Shown: positions 25,059-36,419, counted from the first letter of the stretch. The stretch: 64,000 nt of DNA from Adiantum capillus-veneris (GCA_014529385.2 CM043953.1:97291842-97355841); one strand, 5' to 3'. The notes: generated from the letters alone by a model not told the origin. Translations and numbers: made by a program.

Positions 25059-27245
25059 TCAACTCTCATAGCCTATGGCATGCCCTTCTTGGAGCAAAAC
25101 AGCTCCAAGGCAATCACCACAAGCATCACATTGGACTTCAAATGGTTTTGAGAGATCCGGTAGTGTAAGCATAGGTTGAGAGATAAGCTTTTCGAAAGCA
25201 TTGTTCTCCTTAGCAGACCATGTATACCTAACGCTTTTCTTTGTTAGGTCATGTAATGGCCCCGCAATTTGTGAGAACTTTTCTATGAAGCGTCTATAGT
25301 ATGTGCACATACCTATAAATCTTCTTAGTTCATGAAGATTCCTTGGTTTAGGCCATCCTTTTATTACCTCTAACTTGGATGGATCCATTTGGATGCCATC
25401 TTGAGAGATAATGTGACCTAAATACTGAATCTCTTGCAAGAAAAATTCACTTTTCTTTCGATTAACATAAAGTTTATTCTCTCTCAAAACTTGAAATATT
25501 ACCTGGAGGTGTTGCTTGTGTTCGTCTAACGAATTAGAGTAGATGATAATATCATCAAAGAACACTCCAGTGAAGGTTCGATGAGGCCTGAACAGCTTCT
25601 CCATCAAGCGGTTGAATGTAGTTGGTGCATTGGTCAAGCCAAAAGGCATGACAATGTATTCATAAAGACCAAATTTGGTGCAAAATGCGGTCTTTACAAT
25701 GTCTTGATCAACTATCCTTATTTGATGATAGCCACTTTTTAGGTCAATCCTACTGAAGTAGGTCGATCCTTTTAGCTTATCAAATAGGTCTTCTACCCGT
25801 GGAATGGGAAACCTATTCTTGATAGTGATTCTATTTAGTTCTCTATAGTCGACACACATACGATATGTGCCATCTTTCTTTTGCACTAATAGCACTGGTG
25901 AGAAAAATGGAGATGAGCTAGGCCTAGCCATGCCCTTCTCAACTAACTCATGCACTTGCCGCATAATCTCCTCTTGTTGAGCTTGAGAAACTCTATAAGG
26001 AGGTTTGTTAGGCGGTGAACTTCCTGGAAGAAGTTCAATTGCATGGTCATCATTGCCTCGTTTAGGAGGTAGCTCACAAGGGATGTCGTCAATAAAAACA
26101 TCTTGAAACCCCTTGAGAAAATTGGATGACTCTAATTCCTTTTGGTTGCTTTTATTTTCTTTTGCTAAAGCATTAGGTTCGTTTGGAGAATCTTTAACAA
26201 AAATCATGTACACGGAAATAGAGCTCTTTATTGACTTGTTAAAAGCTAGTGTATGTACAATGGGGATAGTGTTACCCATTTCCTTAGCATCTATATACAT
26301 GTATTTTTCCCTGAACTTAAAGGAGATTCTCCTTTCAGGAAATTTAACATTGGCAGCCAGGCGATCAAACCATGGTGCCCCTAGGATTACATCCTCATGC
26401 TTGAGAGGAGAGATAAAGAAGTCCTCTTTGTCCACATAGCTTTGAACATGAAGACTCAATTTCCCGATTAAGGGAGTGACTGAAGCTTCTTGCTCCTTGA
26501 AAGCACTGTCTGCGGGTAGGACATCTCCCATCTCGTAGGCTTGTATGCCTAGCTTGGTGGCCAACTCTATAGATATAAAATTGTGAGTAGAACCAGGGTC
26601 AAAGAGAATAAAAGCATCATGTTCTCTTACCTTTCCCCAAGCATGGCATAGAGGAGATCCTTTGTGGTGAGTTTGGTGAGTCTCCTCCTCTTGAATTTCA
26701 ACCAAGGAAGCTCTAGGAGGATCTTGGCGGTTGTTCTTTTGGGGACAAGCGCGGTACGCATGCCCTTGCTCGCCGCACTTGAAACACCGGTTATCCTTAC
26801 GATAACGCTCAAGCTCTTCAGGAGAGAGTTTGCTCTTACCTTTGTAAACTCCCTTCTCTTTAGCTTTGTTGGAGTTGCCCTTAGGAGACTTTTGGACATT
26901 GTCCTTCCCCTTAGGCTCATTGGAACCCTTGTTTTCTGTGGGCTTATTATTTCTTTTAGCCCCCGTTTGGAAATTGATTTGAGAGGCCACCATAGTATGG
27001 TGTATTACCGCCGATATGGTACGTGGCCTTTGGGAGTTGACATACTCTGCCATTTCTTCGGTTAAGCCAACACAAAATTGTTGCTTTTGCTCTCCAAAAT
27101 CCAGCTTTTTGAAGACAGCGGCTTTGAGTTGTAGTTCCCAAAACTTTTCTACATATTTGTGGATGGATTCATATAGAGAGAGCTTTAAGCTTCGCCATTC
27201 GGTGAGTATTTTGTCTTTGGCATCGGTGGCCAAAAACTTCTTCAT
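25059..27245 (-). pseudogene. Gag C-terminus, protease, RT and start of RNase H of element B
   Basis: This continuous 728-codon frame is the best preserved coding stretch in the window. From the N-terminus: capsid-like residues (LDFGEQKQQFCVGL, about 50-65), a Lys-rich linker, the zinc knuckle CFKCGEQGHAYRAC (about 155-170), protease (FILFDPGSTHNFIS, about 220-232), and reverse transcriptase. Reverse transcriptase motifs are RMCVDYRELNRITIKNRFP, STYFSRIDLKSGYHQIRI, YIVMPFGLTNAPTTFNRLM and GVFFDDIIIYS. The RNase H start is FEVQCDACGDCLGA. Gag and pol share one frame, as in many chromoviruses. It ends at TGA 25059-25061 where copy A keeps CGA. Upstream, a TAA at 27246-27248 separates it from the rest of gag. 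Confidence 0.92.
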
Positions 27246-27248
27246 AAA

Positions 27249-28228
27249 TTAAGCTCTTAAAACTTTCCATGTTCGTGGAGCTTCACCGTTGGCTCGTAGG
27301 CTAGACCACCATTGTCTGGCGGACTTTTGAAAGTGCATAGCTACATGGCGTAGCTTAGAGGACTCCGTGAATCCCTCATCTCCAAACGCCGCATCAAATT
27401 GCTCGATAAAGGCCAAGACTTTGTCCGTAGCACCAAAGGTACCATCATAGGTAAGGAAAGAGATGCTCTTCCCTCCCTCTTTGAATTTCTTCAACTTGGA
27501 CGACCTCTTCCATGCGGCATAGGATTTCCTATGGCCTCTTCTTTTTGATGGTTCAAAGGTTGCACCATCACTTTCTTCAGAAGGTGAAGAATTTGAAGAA
27601 GGTGGAGAAGAGGGTGACCTCTTTCTCGCCTTTTTCTTGTCTTGATCTTCGGCGTCTTCACCATCGCTTTCATAAGAGGAAGAGGATGAAGAAGATGGAG
27701 AAGAGGGTGTCCTCTTTCTCGCCTTTTTCTTCTCTTGCTTTTTATCATCCCTCTTTGAATTATGGTGTGGAGAAGAGTGCGATGGTCTTCTCCGCTTTGG
27801 TGGTGATGGAGAGTGTTTAGCCCGCCGTGTTCATGGAGCCATCTCCGCCGAGGTGGCGGGAGACTCACTTCTTTCTTGTTCCTTCGGTGGAGGCCCTTGA
27901 GTTCTCCTTTGGGAAGGAGATGCATCATCAAGAAGTAAATTCTTGAGCCCTTCGTACGGATTCTCTTCTTCTTCCCGAATCGGAGGGAGACCTCTTTTGG
28001 TAGTTTCACAAGGAGACTTCCTAGGTGTTCTCTCGTCATGGTGATGAGCTTGGAGAATCCCGTGAGCACGGAGTTGCCGTTGCACTTCACTTTGGAGAGA
28101 TGGATTGCCCATGGCTTGTTGAAGCCTAGAAACAAGATAGTTAACAAGCATTGGAGCATCATTATTAGCTTGCTCATTAGTAAAATCAAAGTTATCAACA
28201 TTAATTTCACTCTCTTTACTATTGTCAT
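27249..28228 (-). pseudogene. Gag N-terminal part of element B
   Basis: The start region reads ATGACAATAG where A reads ATGGCTGACAATAG, a 4-bp loss that throws the ATG out of the gag frame. The long frame from 28228 (245 codons) is therefore an artefact of this loss. The true gag frame resumes as YLVSRLQQAMGNPSLQ near 28140 and runs through the charged linker to a stop near 27831. It is followed by the Ser/Arg-rich stretch and capsid-like part (27494-27249: GKSISFLTYDGTFGATDKV, ARQWWSSLRANGEAPRTW). Confidence 0.85.
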
Positions 28229-28611
28229 TCTAACAACTTTTAGGTGTACTTTGGCACTTCAAGCCCTAGTTGCTACTCCTCTTTACCCCTTTAGAAAAAG
28301 CACTCAAGCTACTGTACCCGCGGCTCGAATACCATTAATTGCAAGGAATAGAAGAGAGGGTCTTTCAACACCAAAACAACACCGGCTCCTGTCAAGCTTC
28401 TAATAGCTCAATAGTCGTTAAGCCAAAGGCAAGCCCCGTAGGACTCCGCTATTAAGACCATAGCTCTCGACGGTGATGCCTCGTTAACTGCACAAAGGCA
28501 GGCGCACTGCAAGGCTGAAAAATCCCCATTCTACTTACTCACAGGCAATTAATAATACCAACCATTTATAGCTAGCTTGAGGACCTCCCTTCTTGAGCAA
28601 GAAAAGAGAAA

Positions 28612-28630
28612 CCTTGTGCTCTGATACCAA
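28612..28630 (-). promoter_or_regulatory. Primer-binding site of element B
   Basis: The minus strand reads TTGGTATCAGAGCACAAGG next to the 5' LTR: a canonical initiator-methionine tRNA primer site for plant LTR retroelements. Confidence 0.92.
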
Positions 28631-30186
28631 TGTACCATTTAATGGCCTAAAAACTTATGTGTAGCGGAAATTAGCATGAACATAGTGAGCATTTCATTAG
28701 AATAGATTCCTAATGAGAATTACAAGACTGCTTGGGTGGAGAGAGAAACAAAAAGCATAACACCTAGTTAGATAGCATCAACAATACTTTCAAAAGAGAG
28801 AGAAATTAAGCTATTGACAACAGTTGAGGACCGGATTTGCATGGAGCCGGTCCCCCCTCCAAAAGGCTTTGTATTATGGTTTCTCCTATCAAGAGAGACA
28901 TTGTACAATACAATTCTTTGTGTTCCTTCAAGACTAGCTAGTGCAATGAAGATGGAAGCTTCATGCACTAAGCAAAACACTTAGCAAACAGAACATCAAT
29001 TATCCCCGTTCTCAGACCGAAGACCTCACACACCTTCCAAGATGGTGAGAACTAGCAGGGTATGAGAGTAGATTGAGAGGAAGAAGGAGTATCTTACGAG
29101 AAAGATGTACATCTTCTCACATAATCACTCATATTAGCATAGCTTAGCTTAGTAATTAGCTTGGTAGAGGAGATGAGCATGCATTGAATCTTGGCTCTTG
29201 GTTAGATTTGCATCCACAAGCCAAGAGTATGTCGATGTAGGCTTCTATCTCCATTAAAGCTTGGGAAGAGATAGTCTTCTTTACTTCACACATAGATTGT
29301 GTGTGAGTGTGTGTGTGATAATGCCTTGCAAAAATCACCCCCCTCTCTCTCTTGGGCTCGCCCTCTTGCTATTTTGCTCTTGCTCTACCCTCATTGGACC
29401 CCCCCAAGTCAAGCCAATGACTATTAAGCAGCATAAGTGATAGCCTTCTGACATGTGTCCCCCTTTCTCCTTTTGTGAGAGCTTTAGGTAATTTAATAAT
29501 TCAACTAAACTATCATTGGACCCCGTTGCCTCTTGGCCAATAGGAATCATGCAAGCCATTGGGATGCTGAATGCTCATTGGACCCCTTGGGAGACTATCC
29601 AATAGTCATCCATGAGACTTAATTTTCATTGGTTCTTTTATTAAGTGTTTTTTAAATTAATTAAACTAGATTTACTCTAGCCTAATTCTCATTGATCCAC
29701 CTCGAAGGCCATCCAATAGGAATTGGGTACACCTTGTGGGCATCTGGCCTAGCGAGATGACATGTGTCCCTCATTCCCTTTGTGTAAAGGGAGCTTGTGT
29801 GTGTGTGTGGCCTTTTCTCTCATCCCCTACTTTCTAGGCTCGCCCCCTCCTATGTAGGGATATGCAAAGACTTTTTTGGTCACACACAAAGCATCCAATT
29901 CCCTTAAGGTTGACCTTTGGACACAACCTTTGAATTTTGGAACCTTAGCATTTTGGAAGTCTTAATGGACTGAACCTTAGGGTCTTTTTAGCCCATTGTT
30001 GCACATGGCTCTTTTGCAGATGCCCCCCCCTTTGGATCCCTATTTTCCCTCCTTTGGATCCCTACTGTGGCCGGTCTGCTAGCTTAACCAATATTCTAGC
30101 TTTTTCTCCCCTGGCACTTCCCCATATTAAATGATCATTAACATGAGAAAATCATTTAGGAGAATTAGATATTGATTATTATGACA
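28631..30186 (-). repeat. 5' LTR of element B
   Basis: About 1556 bp. On the plus strand it starts TGTACCATTTAATGG (the other LTR has TGTAACA) and ends ATTATGACA. It matches 21332-22936 with small indels. Confidence 0.92.
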
Positions 30187-30426
30187 CAAAGCCTTTTGGA
30201 GGGGGCACCGGCTCCACATAAATCTGGTCCTCAACTGTTGTCAATAGCTTAATTTCTCTCTCTTTTGAAGTATTGTTCATGCTATCTAACTAGGTGTTAT
30301 ACTTTCTGTTGCTCTCTCCACCCAAGCACTCTTGTTATTCTCATTAGGAATCTATTCTAATGAAATGCTCACTATGTTCATGCTATTTTTTGCTACCCAC
30401 AAGTTACTAGGCCATTAAATGTTACA
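30187..30426 (+). repeat. 3' LTR of element A, second part
   Basis: Continues A's 3' LTR after the B insertion: CAAAGCCTTTTGGAGGG to CCATTAAATGTTACA, matching 14188-14427. It is followed by the target duplication gtcac. Confidence 0.92.
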
Positions 30427-30757
30427 GTCACAATCGCTTGTCCTTGTGAAAAAGGTTTTTTACTCTTTAAAAGATTGGAAAATAGAAAGGTACACAAAGT
30501 AAAAGCAATGCACTCCCATCCTAAGAAAAAAAAACAAATATAAATTGTGTATTTATGGTGAAAAGAATATTAGATGAGCAAGGACAAAAAACATAAACAA
30601 GAATAAACAAGGTAAAGCCTTAAAAAGTCATGTATGGTTGTGGAATGAAGGGACCCATTTGACAAACTCCATCATAACATTTAAGATAAGTCTCCATCAT
30701 TGGCACTGAAAACATTGAAAGTATGCCTAACCCGAATCAACACTAAGGCTTCTTTTA
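30427..30757 (+). repeat. Fold-back inverted repeat, left arm, inner part
   Basis: The continuation of the left arm after element A. GTCACAATCGCTTGTCCTTG here is the inverse of CAAGGACAAGCGATTGTGAC near 31139-31158. The similarity continues inward to AACACTAAGGCTTCTTTTA at 30737-30755. Confidence 0.85.
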
Positions 30758-30825
30758 GAAAGCCATTAGATGGCATAGAAGGTAGTCATTGGCACATCAC
30801 CAAGATAATCTCTATGTATTTTGCC
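30758..30825. other. Unpaired centre of the fold-back
   Basis: About 70 bp between the two arms with no inverse match. It would form the loop if the locus were transcribed. Confidence 0.6.
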
Positions 30826-31505
30826 TTTTTAAAAGAAGCCTTAGTGTTAGTCGGGTTCGGGATACTAAAGTTTTTTAAGTGCCAATGATGGAAACTTATC
30901 TTAAATGTTATGATGGAGTTTGTCAAATGGTTCCGTTCATTTCAGAGTCTTACATGGCTTTTTAAGGCTTTACCTTCTTTATTCTTGTTTTTTTTTTTGT
31001 CCTTGCTCATCTAATATTCTTTTCAACATGAACACACAATTTATACTTGTTCTTTTTTCTTAGGATGGGAATGCATTGCTTTTATTTTGTGTACCTTTCT
31101 ATTTTTAAAGCTTTTAAAGAGTAAAGAGCCTTTTTTACAAGGACAAGCGATTGTGACTCTCTCTCTCTCTCTCATGTTTTCAGCAAGTCATCATCATATG
31201 TGACCTTGTAGCAATCTGGTACTTTCTTGCTCAGTACTCGTTTGTGTTTCTTTAAGTAAAAATATAATTATTGTACATCTTTTGTATTTATCCTTTTTTT
31301 TAATATGGTTTAGATTAAGCCACCTTTTGTTTTTCTCTCTCTTTTTGAATTATGCTTGTTCATTACTTGATTTCCTTTTTGGAAAGCCATCGTGAAAATT
31401 CAGCTTGTTTATGATACTTTAATGTTGCGGCTTTTGGTTCTTAGAACATCACATATACTATTGTTGCATGATGTAACATATGTCACAAAAACGTGCTCTA
31501 AAGAC
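30826..31505 (-). repeat. Fold-back inverted repeat, right arm
   Basis: Reverse complement of 30427-30757 and then of 12150-12673. Similarity is strong to about 31425 and weaker beyond. A minus-strand ORF at 31720-31409 (starting MTMGILNYHASS) overlaps the outer end; I do not recognise it. Confidence 0.8.
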
Positions 31506-31720
31506 TCAACATGAATATTTATATCAACCTTCGTGTAGTATGTCATAATATAATCAAGAACCACCCTCATGAAGGTATTGTTGCTCTTCAAATAGCTACT
31601 AACGAGCCTCGCGCCATTAGTATAACAATCCAACTTTTGTGCCATGTAATGATGGTGCCAAAACATGGACTCGATATCTTTGACACTGCTCGCATGATAG
31701 TTTAAGATTCCCATTGTCAT

Positions 31721-32176
31721 CTATCATGTAGGATAGTATCTAGCCTTCAATGGAAAGCAGTCAATTAAAAGTAAAATAGAAACTTATATATAAGATCTAC
31801 AAAGATTTAAGCATAAAAAGGCTAATACAATAAGGTGAAGGCTGAAATTGTCATTCTAAAACAATAAAATAAAAAGAAGCTCAAGTAATCTATGGCTATA
31901 TTATGAAATGAAAGGACCTTTGACAAGCAAAAAACAAAAGAAGATTTAATTTTTTGAGGCTACATATGAAAAGATAGGTCTAATAAGTGCCTAAAATAAC
32001 AAAATATCAAACATATGTCTAGCTCTCTTGTTCATGAAGGGTTCTTTAACAAAGCCAAAAAGTACAATAGTACATGCTTACCCTTTAAATTTTTGCATTG
32101 GTACTAAACCATGCTTAGTGTGCATAGACTTCATTATACAACAAATTATACAAGTGTTGAAACACACAGAGATAAA

Positions 32177-32227
<51 letters not shown>

Positions 32228-32424
32228 ATGGCATGCATAGGTCATGTCTATTATTTGGATCCCACATAAAGCATACTTAAAGACCATTCACAACCTCTTT
32301 AAACCATCTAAAGGGTGAGACACAACATGTGTGATTGTGGCTTGCTAGTGGTGTTATCAAACATTGGATTTGAATTATAATAGTCAGATCCAAGAATTCA
32401 TGTTCCAACATGTGAAAGCTCCCC

Positions 32425-32487
<63 letters not shown>

Positions 32488-32704
32488 GCACACACATAGC
32501 ACAAGTGTACAAGTCACATAACACACTCAACAATTGACACATTGGTTGGCACAATGAACAAGTAGAAAAGGTCTTAGAACATCATCCAATCAATTAAACC
32601 ATGCATAGCATTATGATTACATAATGTTTCAGAATGCATCACCCACAGACATTTTCTCAACCATTGTTACTTGAAAGAGAGATATCACTTAATTATCATA
32701 TATT

Positions 32705-32782
<78 letters not shown>

Positions 32783-32814
32783 ACACACAATCAGAGGGGA
32801 GAAAGTAAAATACT

Positions 32815-32890
<76 letters not shown>

Positions 32891-33145
32891 ACACACAATC
32901 AGAGGGGAGAAAGTAAAATACTAGAAGGTCAACTAGTTTGCCATTTCAATTCAAAGCTCTCATATTTAAAAGCTTAAATTAGCATAAACAAATTCTATGT
33001 GAAATTGTGACTATAAAAAGACTTGTCATCAAGAAGCATCATGATTGGTAGAGGCTCAAGCTCAGGAGGAATAGACCGGAGTTAGAGTCATGTTGACTCC
33101 AATCCAAAAGAAAGGACCATGCATTACCTTCAAGGTCTTGCAAGG
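31721..33145. repeat. Noncoding stretch rich in CT/CA microsatellites
   Basis: No gene is seen. It contains (CT)n at 32182-32222; a C15 run, (CT)n and (CA)n at 32421-32496; and two near-identical adjacent units at about 32707-32815 and 32816-32924. Each unit is (CT)n then (CA)n, ending in AATCAGAGGGGAGAAAGTAA and ATACTAG. The pair is a tandem duplication of about 109 bp. Confidence 0.8.
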
Positions 33146-33470
33146 TCAAGAAAAGGTGGCAAGGAGGTGGAGATAGGGTGAAGAAAGCTCAGAAAGGATA
33201 ACACCATTGTTAGTTGGTTGATTCGGATTAAGAATATAATGTTGATCATCATAATTAGATACTAAGTAAGTAGGAATAAGACTTGCACCATAATTAGTTG
33301 CTTCTTTGGAAAGAGTAAAAATGGCACCATGGGTAGTGATTGTACAATGAGGAAGTCGGGAACGCTCTTGTGGCAATTTTGCCATGTCATTTGAGATAGA
33401 GTCAAGCACAACACGGCTTTGAGGGAGTCTTCTGCAACGAAAGCTTCAATTCTCTGCACAAAAGAAGAGA
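33146..33470 (-). CDS. Hypothetical ORF or exon, unidentified
   Basis: A minus-strand frame reads IEAFRCRRLPQSRVVLDSIS and on through KLPQERSRLPHCTITTHG and SNYDDQHYILNPNQPTNNGV to a stop at 33146. A TGCAG at about 33456-33460 could be a splice acceptor. The composition looks coding, but there is no recognised domain and no neighbouring exon. It may be a last exon, a captured fragment or chance. Confidence 0.25.
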
Positions 33471-33479
33471 GTGTTCTCC

Positions 33480-33795
33480 AACGAAAGCTTCACTGCAACA
33501 AAAAAGTAAGGCAAGTTAAAGCAAAAGAAGTATGGTAATAGCGGCAGCACCAAGCAAATTAGGTTAGTGCAAGCCGCTGATTGTATATAGGGTAATCTGC
33601 GTATTGATGACGGTACTACTAGGAAGTGTCATCATGTTTAGTGCTGCACCTTTTGGAAATTACGTGGGTCATTTATGTTGGGCGTCAGAGGCAAGCGCCG
33701 GCAAGACGAGCGACGTACTTGAAAGAGATCAGGGGAGAGCAGCTTTGCATGGTGAGCGAGTGAAGCGAGACGAGATGGAGATGAAACGCAGAGGC

Positions 33796-33838
<43 letters not shown>

Positions 33839-35480
33839 AGCTGCTGCTTATACAGTAAGCTGTACAGGAATTGCGACTAGCATATTCTCCTCCCTCATCC
33901 CTCGTCCTTTGCTGTGTATGTGATGGAGAGGTGGGCTGTGGGGTGTGATTGTGGAGAAATGGGGCGGGCTGGGGAAAGTATATAATGGAAAGATGATGAG
34001 AAACGACGACTTTGGGATGCCAACCTTAATTACCAAAGTTCACGGCGCTCTCAACGAGACTTGGGATCCAAGTATCACATCTCTCTCACCAAAGCTAGCA
34101 TCTGTACTCTGGACCCAGAGTCTGCAGTGCACTGTGTGTAGAGGACCGAGGTCATGCCATGATGGATTCATGGCAGTCATGGCACATGCAGATACTGGAG
34201 AGAGACAGAGAGAGAGAGAGAGAGGGAGAGATAGACAGAGAGAGCTTACCGGAAGCCTGAAGGAGAGGAAAGATTAAAAGGGAAGGGGTGACAGCTATTG
34301 GGGGACTCTTCACACGAGCCAAACCTTGCAAGCCGGACAAAAAGGTTTTTGGAAATTTGGACTCTGGACTCTGGAGTCTGCATTGTGCAAGTAGGAGTAC
34401 TGGGGCCCGCAGCTGATGCTGGCCGCAGACGGGCATGCACCTTGCTTCATCTGCACCAGCATTGAGCCACCGTCATTCGCCAATGGACGCCATTCACCAC
34501 TGCGCAATGGCTGAATGGTGAGGCGTGGCCGGCGGCATTGGCAGCCCAGCCGGCCAATGACTGAACGAGGCGTCCATATCACAACAGACGTGTCAAGCAG
34601 TGAACTTTGACCTTTGAAGGGAACAGTGAACACCGGCACCGGGCGGCGGGCACACTGAACTTTGAGGCCTCTTGTGAAGGGAACAGTAAACACTCACCTA
34701 GACGCCATTCCTGTACAGTACACTGAGTACAGTGACCCAGGGGCCAGGCAGCAGCGGAGCTCGACTCTCGAGCCTCCCGCGGCCCAGTATTTTTCCTTTG
34801 CACAGAGTACTTCTTGGCTTGCCAATTGCGCAATGAGGGCCCTGGCTCCCCCTCTCTAGCTGTAAATAGTTGAACTGCTTATTAACAGTGTCATGGCGTA
34901 ATCTACCAAGCCCGAATCCCAATCAGTCCAATCAGTCGCCCCCTCATAAATCGAGCTAAAAGCCTTAAGGCTTCTTCTAGTGATAGTTTATTTTTTACCT
35001 CAATTCACAAGTTACGAATCACGACACAGGTGACCAGTTCAATGTTCACAAGCGCCACATTTTTGTCAGCCAGCTGCCACAGTGCATACTGCACAGTGCA
35101 GATCGTCGACCTCGGTCCAGCGTCGCCCCTTCCATCTATGATCTCTCTCTAGACTCACAGATTCGCATTGTATAGACTCCGTACAGTGCACTCGGTCTTG
35201 TTTGGTTAATCGGTCCTCTCTCTCTCTCTAGTCTCTCTGACTTTAGTCTACACTGAGGCAGAGAACTGTGAGGCTACACTCAAATCGACTGGTCGCAGAA
35301 TCCATTCTCAATTTCTTTGTTTCAATGTCTCCGGTTCACCTGGCATGCTCTCCCTCTCAGTTATGAAGAACCATAATGAAGAAAACGACGACACGCAATA
35401 TTGACCTTTTCGCACCTGCCAGCATCCAGCCACGTCAAAATTTTCACAATCAACCAGCAATTCCAGACGTTTCTCCGGCT
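33480..35480. other. Noncoding, locally GC-rich stretch
   Basis: No gene is supported. It holds (GA)n at 33798-33832 and 34199-34222, short duplications around GAACTTTGA and GAAGGGAACAGT (34602-34690), and repeated CAGTGCA/GTACAGT words (for example 34127, 34716-34735, 35091-35100, 35181-35190). It could include a promoter of a gene outside the clear signals, but nothing confirms that. Confidence 0.3.
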
Positions 35481-35488
35481 TCTACAAA

Positions 35489-35708
35489 GTGTGACACCCT
35501 TCAGGACTAAGTGGCATGGGCATGGGAGGGTGGGATCTACGGTAGGGGTATTGTGGGTCGTAGTCTGTAGATCTCAAATGCGGGTACCCTAAATTACTTT
35601 TGTAATCTAGGGTAAAAAGTTTTGAGATTACCCCATTTTGAGACGTCGGGTTTGAACCCGAGATCTCACGCACTAGAGGCACCTACCCTAACCACTACGC
35701 CATGTGTG
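35489..35708 (-). mobile_element. tRNA-derived SINE-like element, copy 1
   Basis: On the minus strand the head has RNA polymerase III promoter boxes: A box TGGCGTAGTGG (35692-35702) and B box GGTTCAAACCC (35648-35658), spaced as in a tRNA. A body follows, ending GGGTGTGACAC at 35489. The body is shared, in the other orientation, with 35745-35926. SINEs depend on a LINE for movement. No poly-A or clear target duplication was found, so the boundaries are approximate. Confidence 0.7.
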
Positions 35709-35744
35709 CGTTGTGAAACGTGGGGGCTTTAATTTATTTAAAAC

Positions 35745-35926
35745 ATGTAAATTAAGGGCGGGCACCGGAAGTAAATTAGGGTACCCTAGATTACTTTTTA
35801 ATAAAAAGTAATTTACAGTACCCTAATTTGCTTTCGACGCCGCCATTGGGATCTACGGCCCACAATGCCCCCGCCATAGATCCCACCCTCCCATGTCCGT
35901 GCCATTTAGTCCCAAGGTGTGACACC
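35745..35926 (+). mobile_element. SINE-like body, copy 2, inverted relative to copy 1
   Basis: The plus strand carries the same body (TAGATCCCACCCTCCCATG, then GTGTGACACC at the end) but the tRNA-like head is not evident. It contains a near-palindrome at about 35776-35832 with some 28-bp arms around TTTTTAATAAAAA. Confidence 0.6.
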
Positions 35927-35991
35927 GGCCAGCTTGCCCCTTTCGCCCTCGTGTTGTCCTACACATCTTGTTGGTCTTGGCACTAAGGGGG

Positions 35992-36413
35992 TGGTCACAC
36001 GAGGCATAGTTTTTCGTAATGGGTAACTATGCCGACTAAGGGAATTTATATTAAAAAATTAAGTTTCTTAAGGTTTGAATGGTCACACGAGAGGTCTCAC
36101 TATGCGGAGAACTGCCAACTAGAGGTTGCAAGGCAGCTACTAGTCGGTGGCTCTGTAGAATCTGACGAGACCTGTTGAGGACCTGCACGTAGGCATAAAG
36201 CTGCACGCTGCTGCATGCCTTACGTGGCGAGAGCGGAATGAATCTGGGCTCCGCCATTTTTGAGGCAAAGCTGGAGAAACCTGTGCTTGGCGATTTTGCT
36301 TCTGCACGCATTAATTCATTCCCCTTCACGTTTTGCAACTTTGCTAATTTTGGCATAGCTGGCCAAGGCATGCATAGTTGTACTAAGAGTGCTTAGTTAT
36401 TAGCGTGTGACCA
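35992..36413. mobile_element. Candidate small non-autonomous DNA element
   Basis: TGGTCACACG (35992-36001) is exactly inverted at 36404-36413, about 420 bp away, and a direct internal copy, GGTCACACGAG, lies near 36080. GGCATAGTT near the left end is also mirrored near 36353-36380. No gene lies inside and no target duplication was confirmed. Confidence 0.4.
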
Positions 36414-36419
36414 GAAAGG

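Larger units (their letters stand above)
21332..30186 (-). mobile_element. Ty3/gypsy chromovirus B nested in element A
   Basis: A reversed member of the same family. It is bounded by TGTAACA at the left and ATGACA at the right, and flanked by caacg (21327-21331) and caaag (30187-30191), a 5-bp target duplication with one change. Its coding region is far better preserved than that of A: reading on the minus strand, only a handful of stops and one small start-region deletion separate it from an open gag-pol. The insertion split A's 3' LTR, so B is younger. Confidence 0.93.
12674..30426 (+). mobile_element. Ty3/gypsy chromovirus A (host of nested element B)
   Basis: The element starts TGTCATAATAAC and ends AATGTTACA, and is flanked by a perfect 5-bp duplication, gtcac (12669-12673 and 30427-30431). 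The order is 5' LTR, initiator-Met-type primer site, gag, protease, reverse transcriptase, RNase H, integrase with chromodomain-like tail, polypurine tract and 3' LTR. The 3' LTR is interrupted by element B (21332-30186). Its coding region carries many stops and frameshifts, more than B, in line with A being older. Confidence 0.92.

Noticed and set aside
27491-28228. 245-codon ORF as a gene
   Set aside because: An out-of-frame reading of gag created by a 4-bp loss at the start codon of element B.
32707-32924. CRISPR-like array
   Set aside because: Two copies of a compound microsatellite in a eukaryotic context; no spacers or cas genes.
35635-35708. Functional tRNA gene
   Set aside because: The A and B boxes are present but no full cloverleaf with a paired acceptor stem is evident, and the sequence continues into a repeated body; a SINE head fits better.
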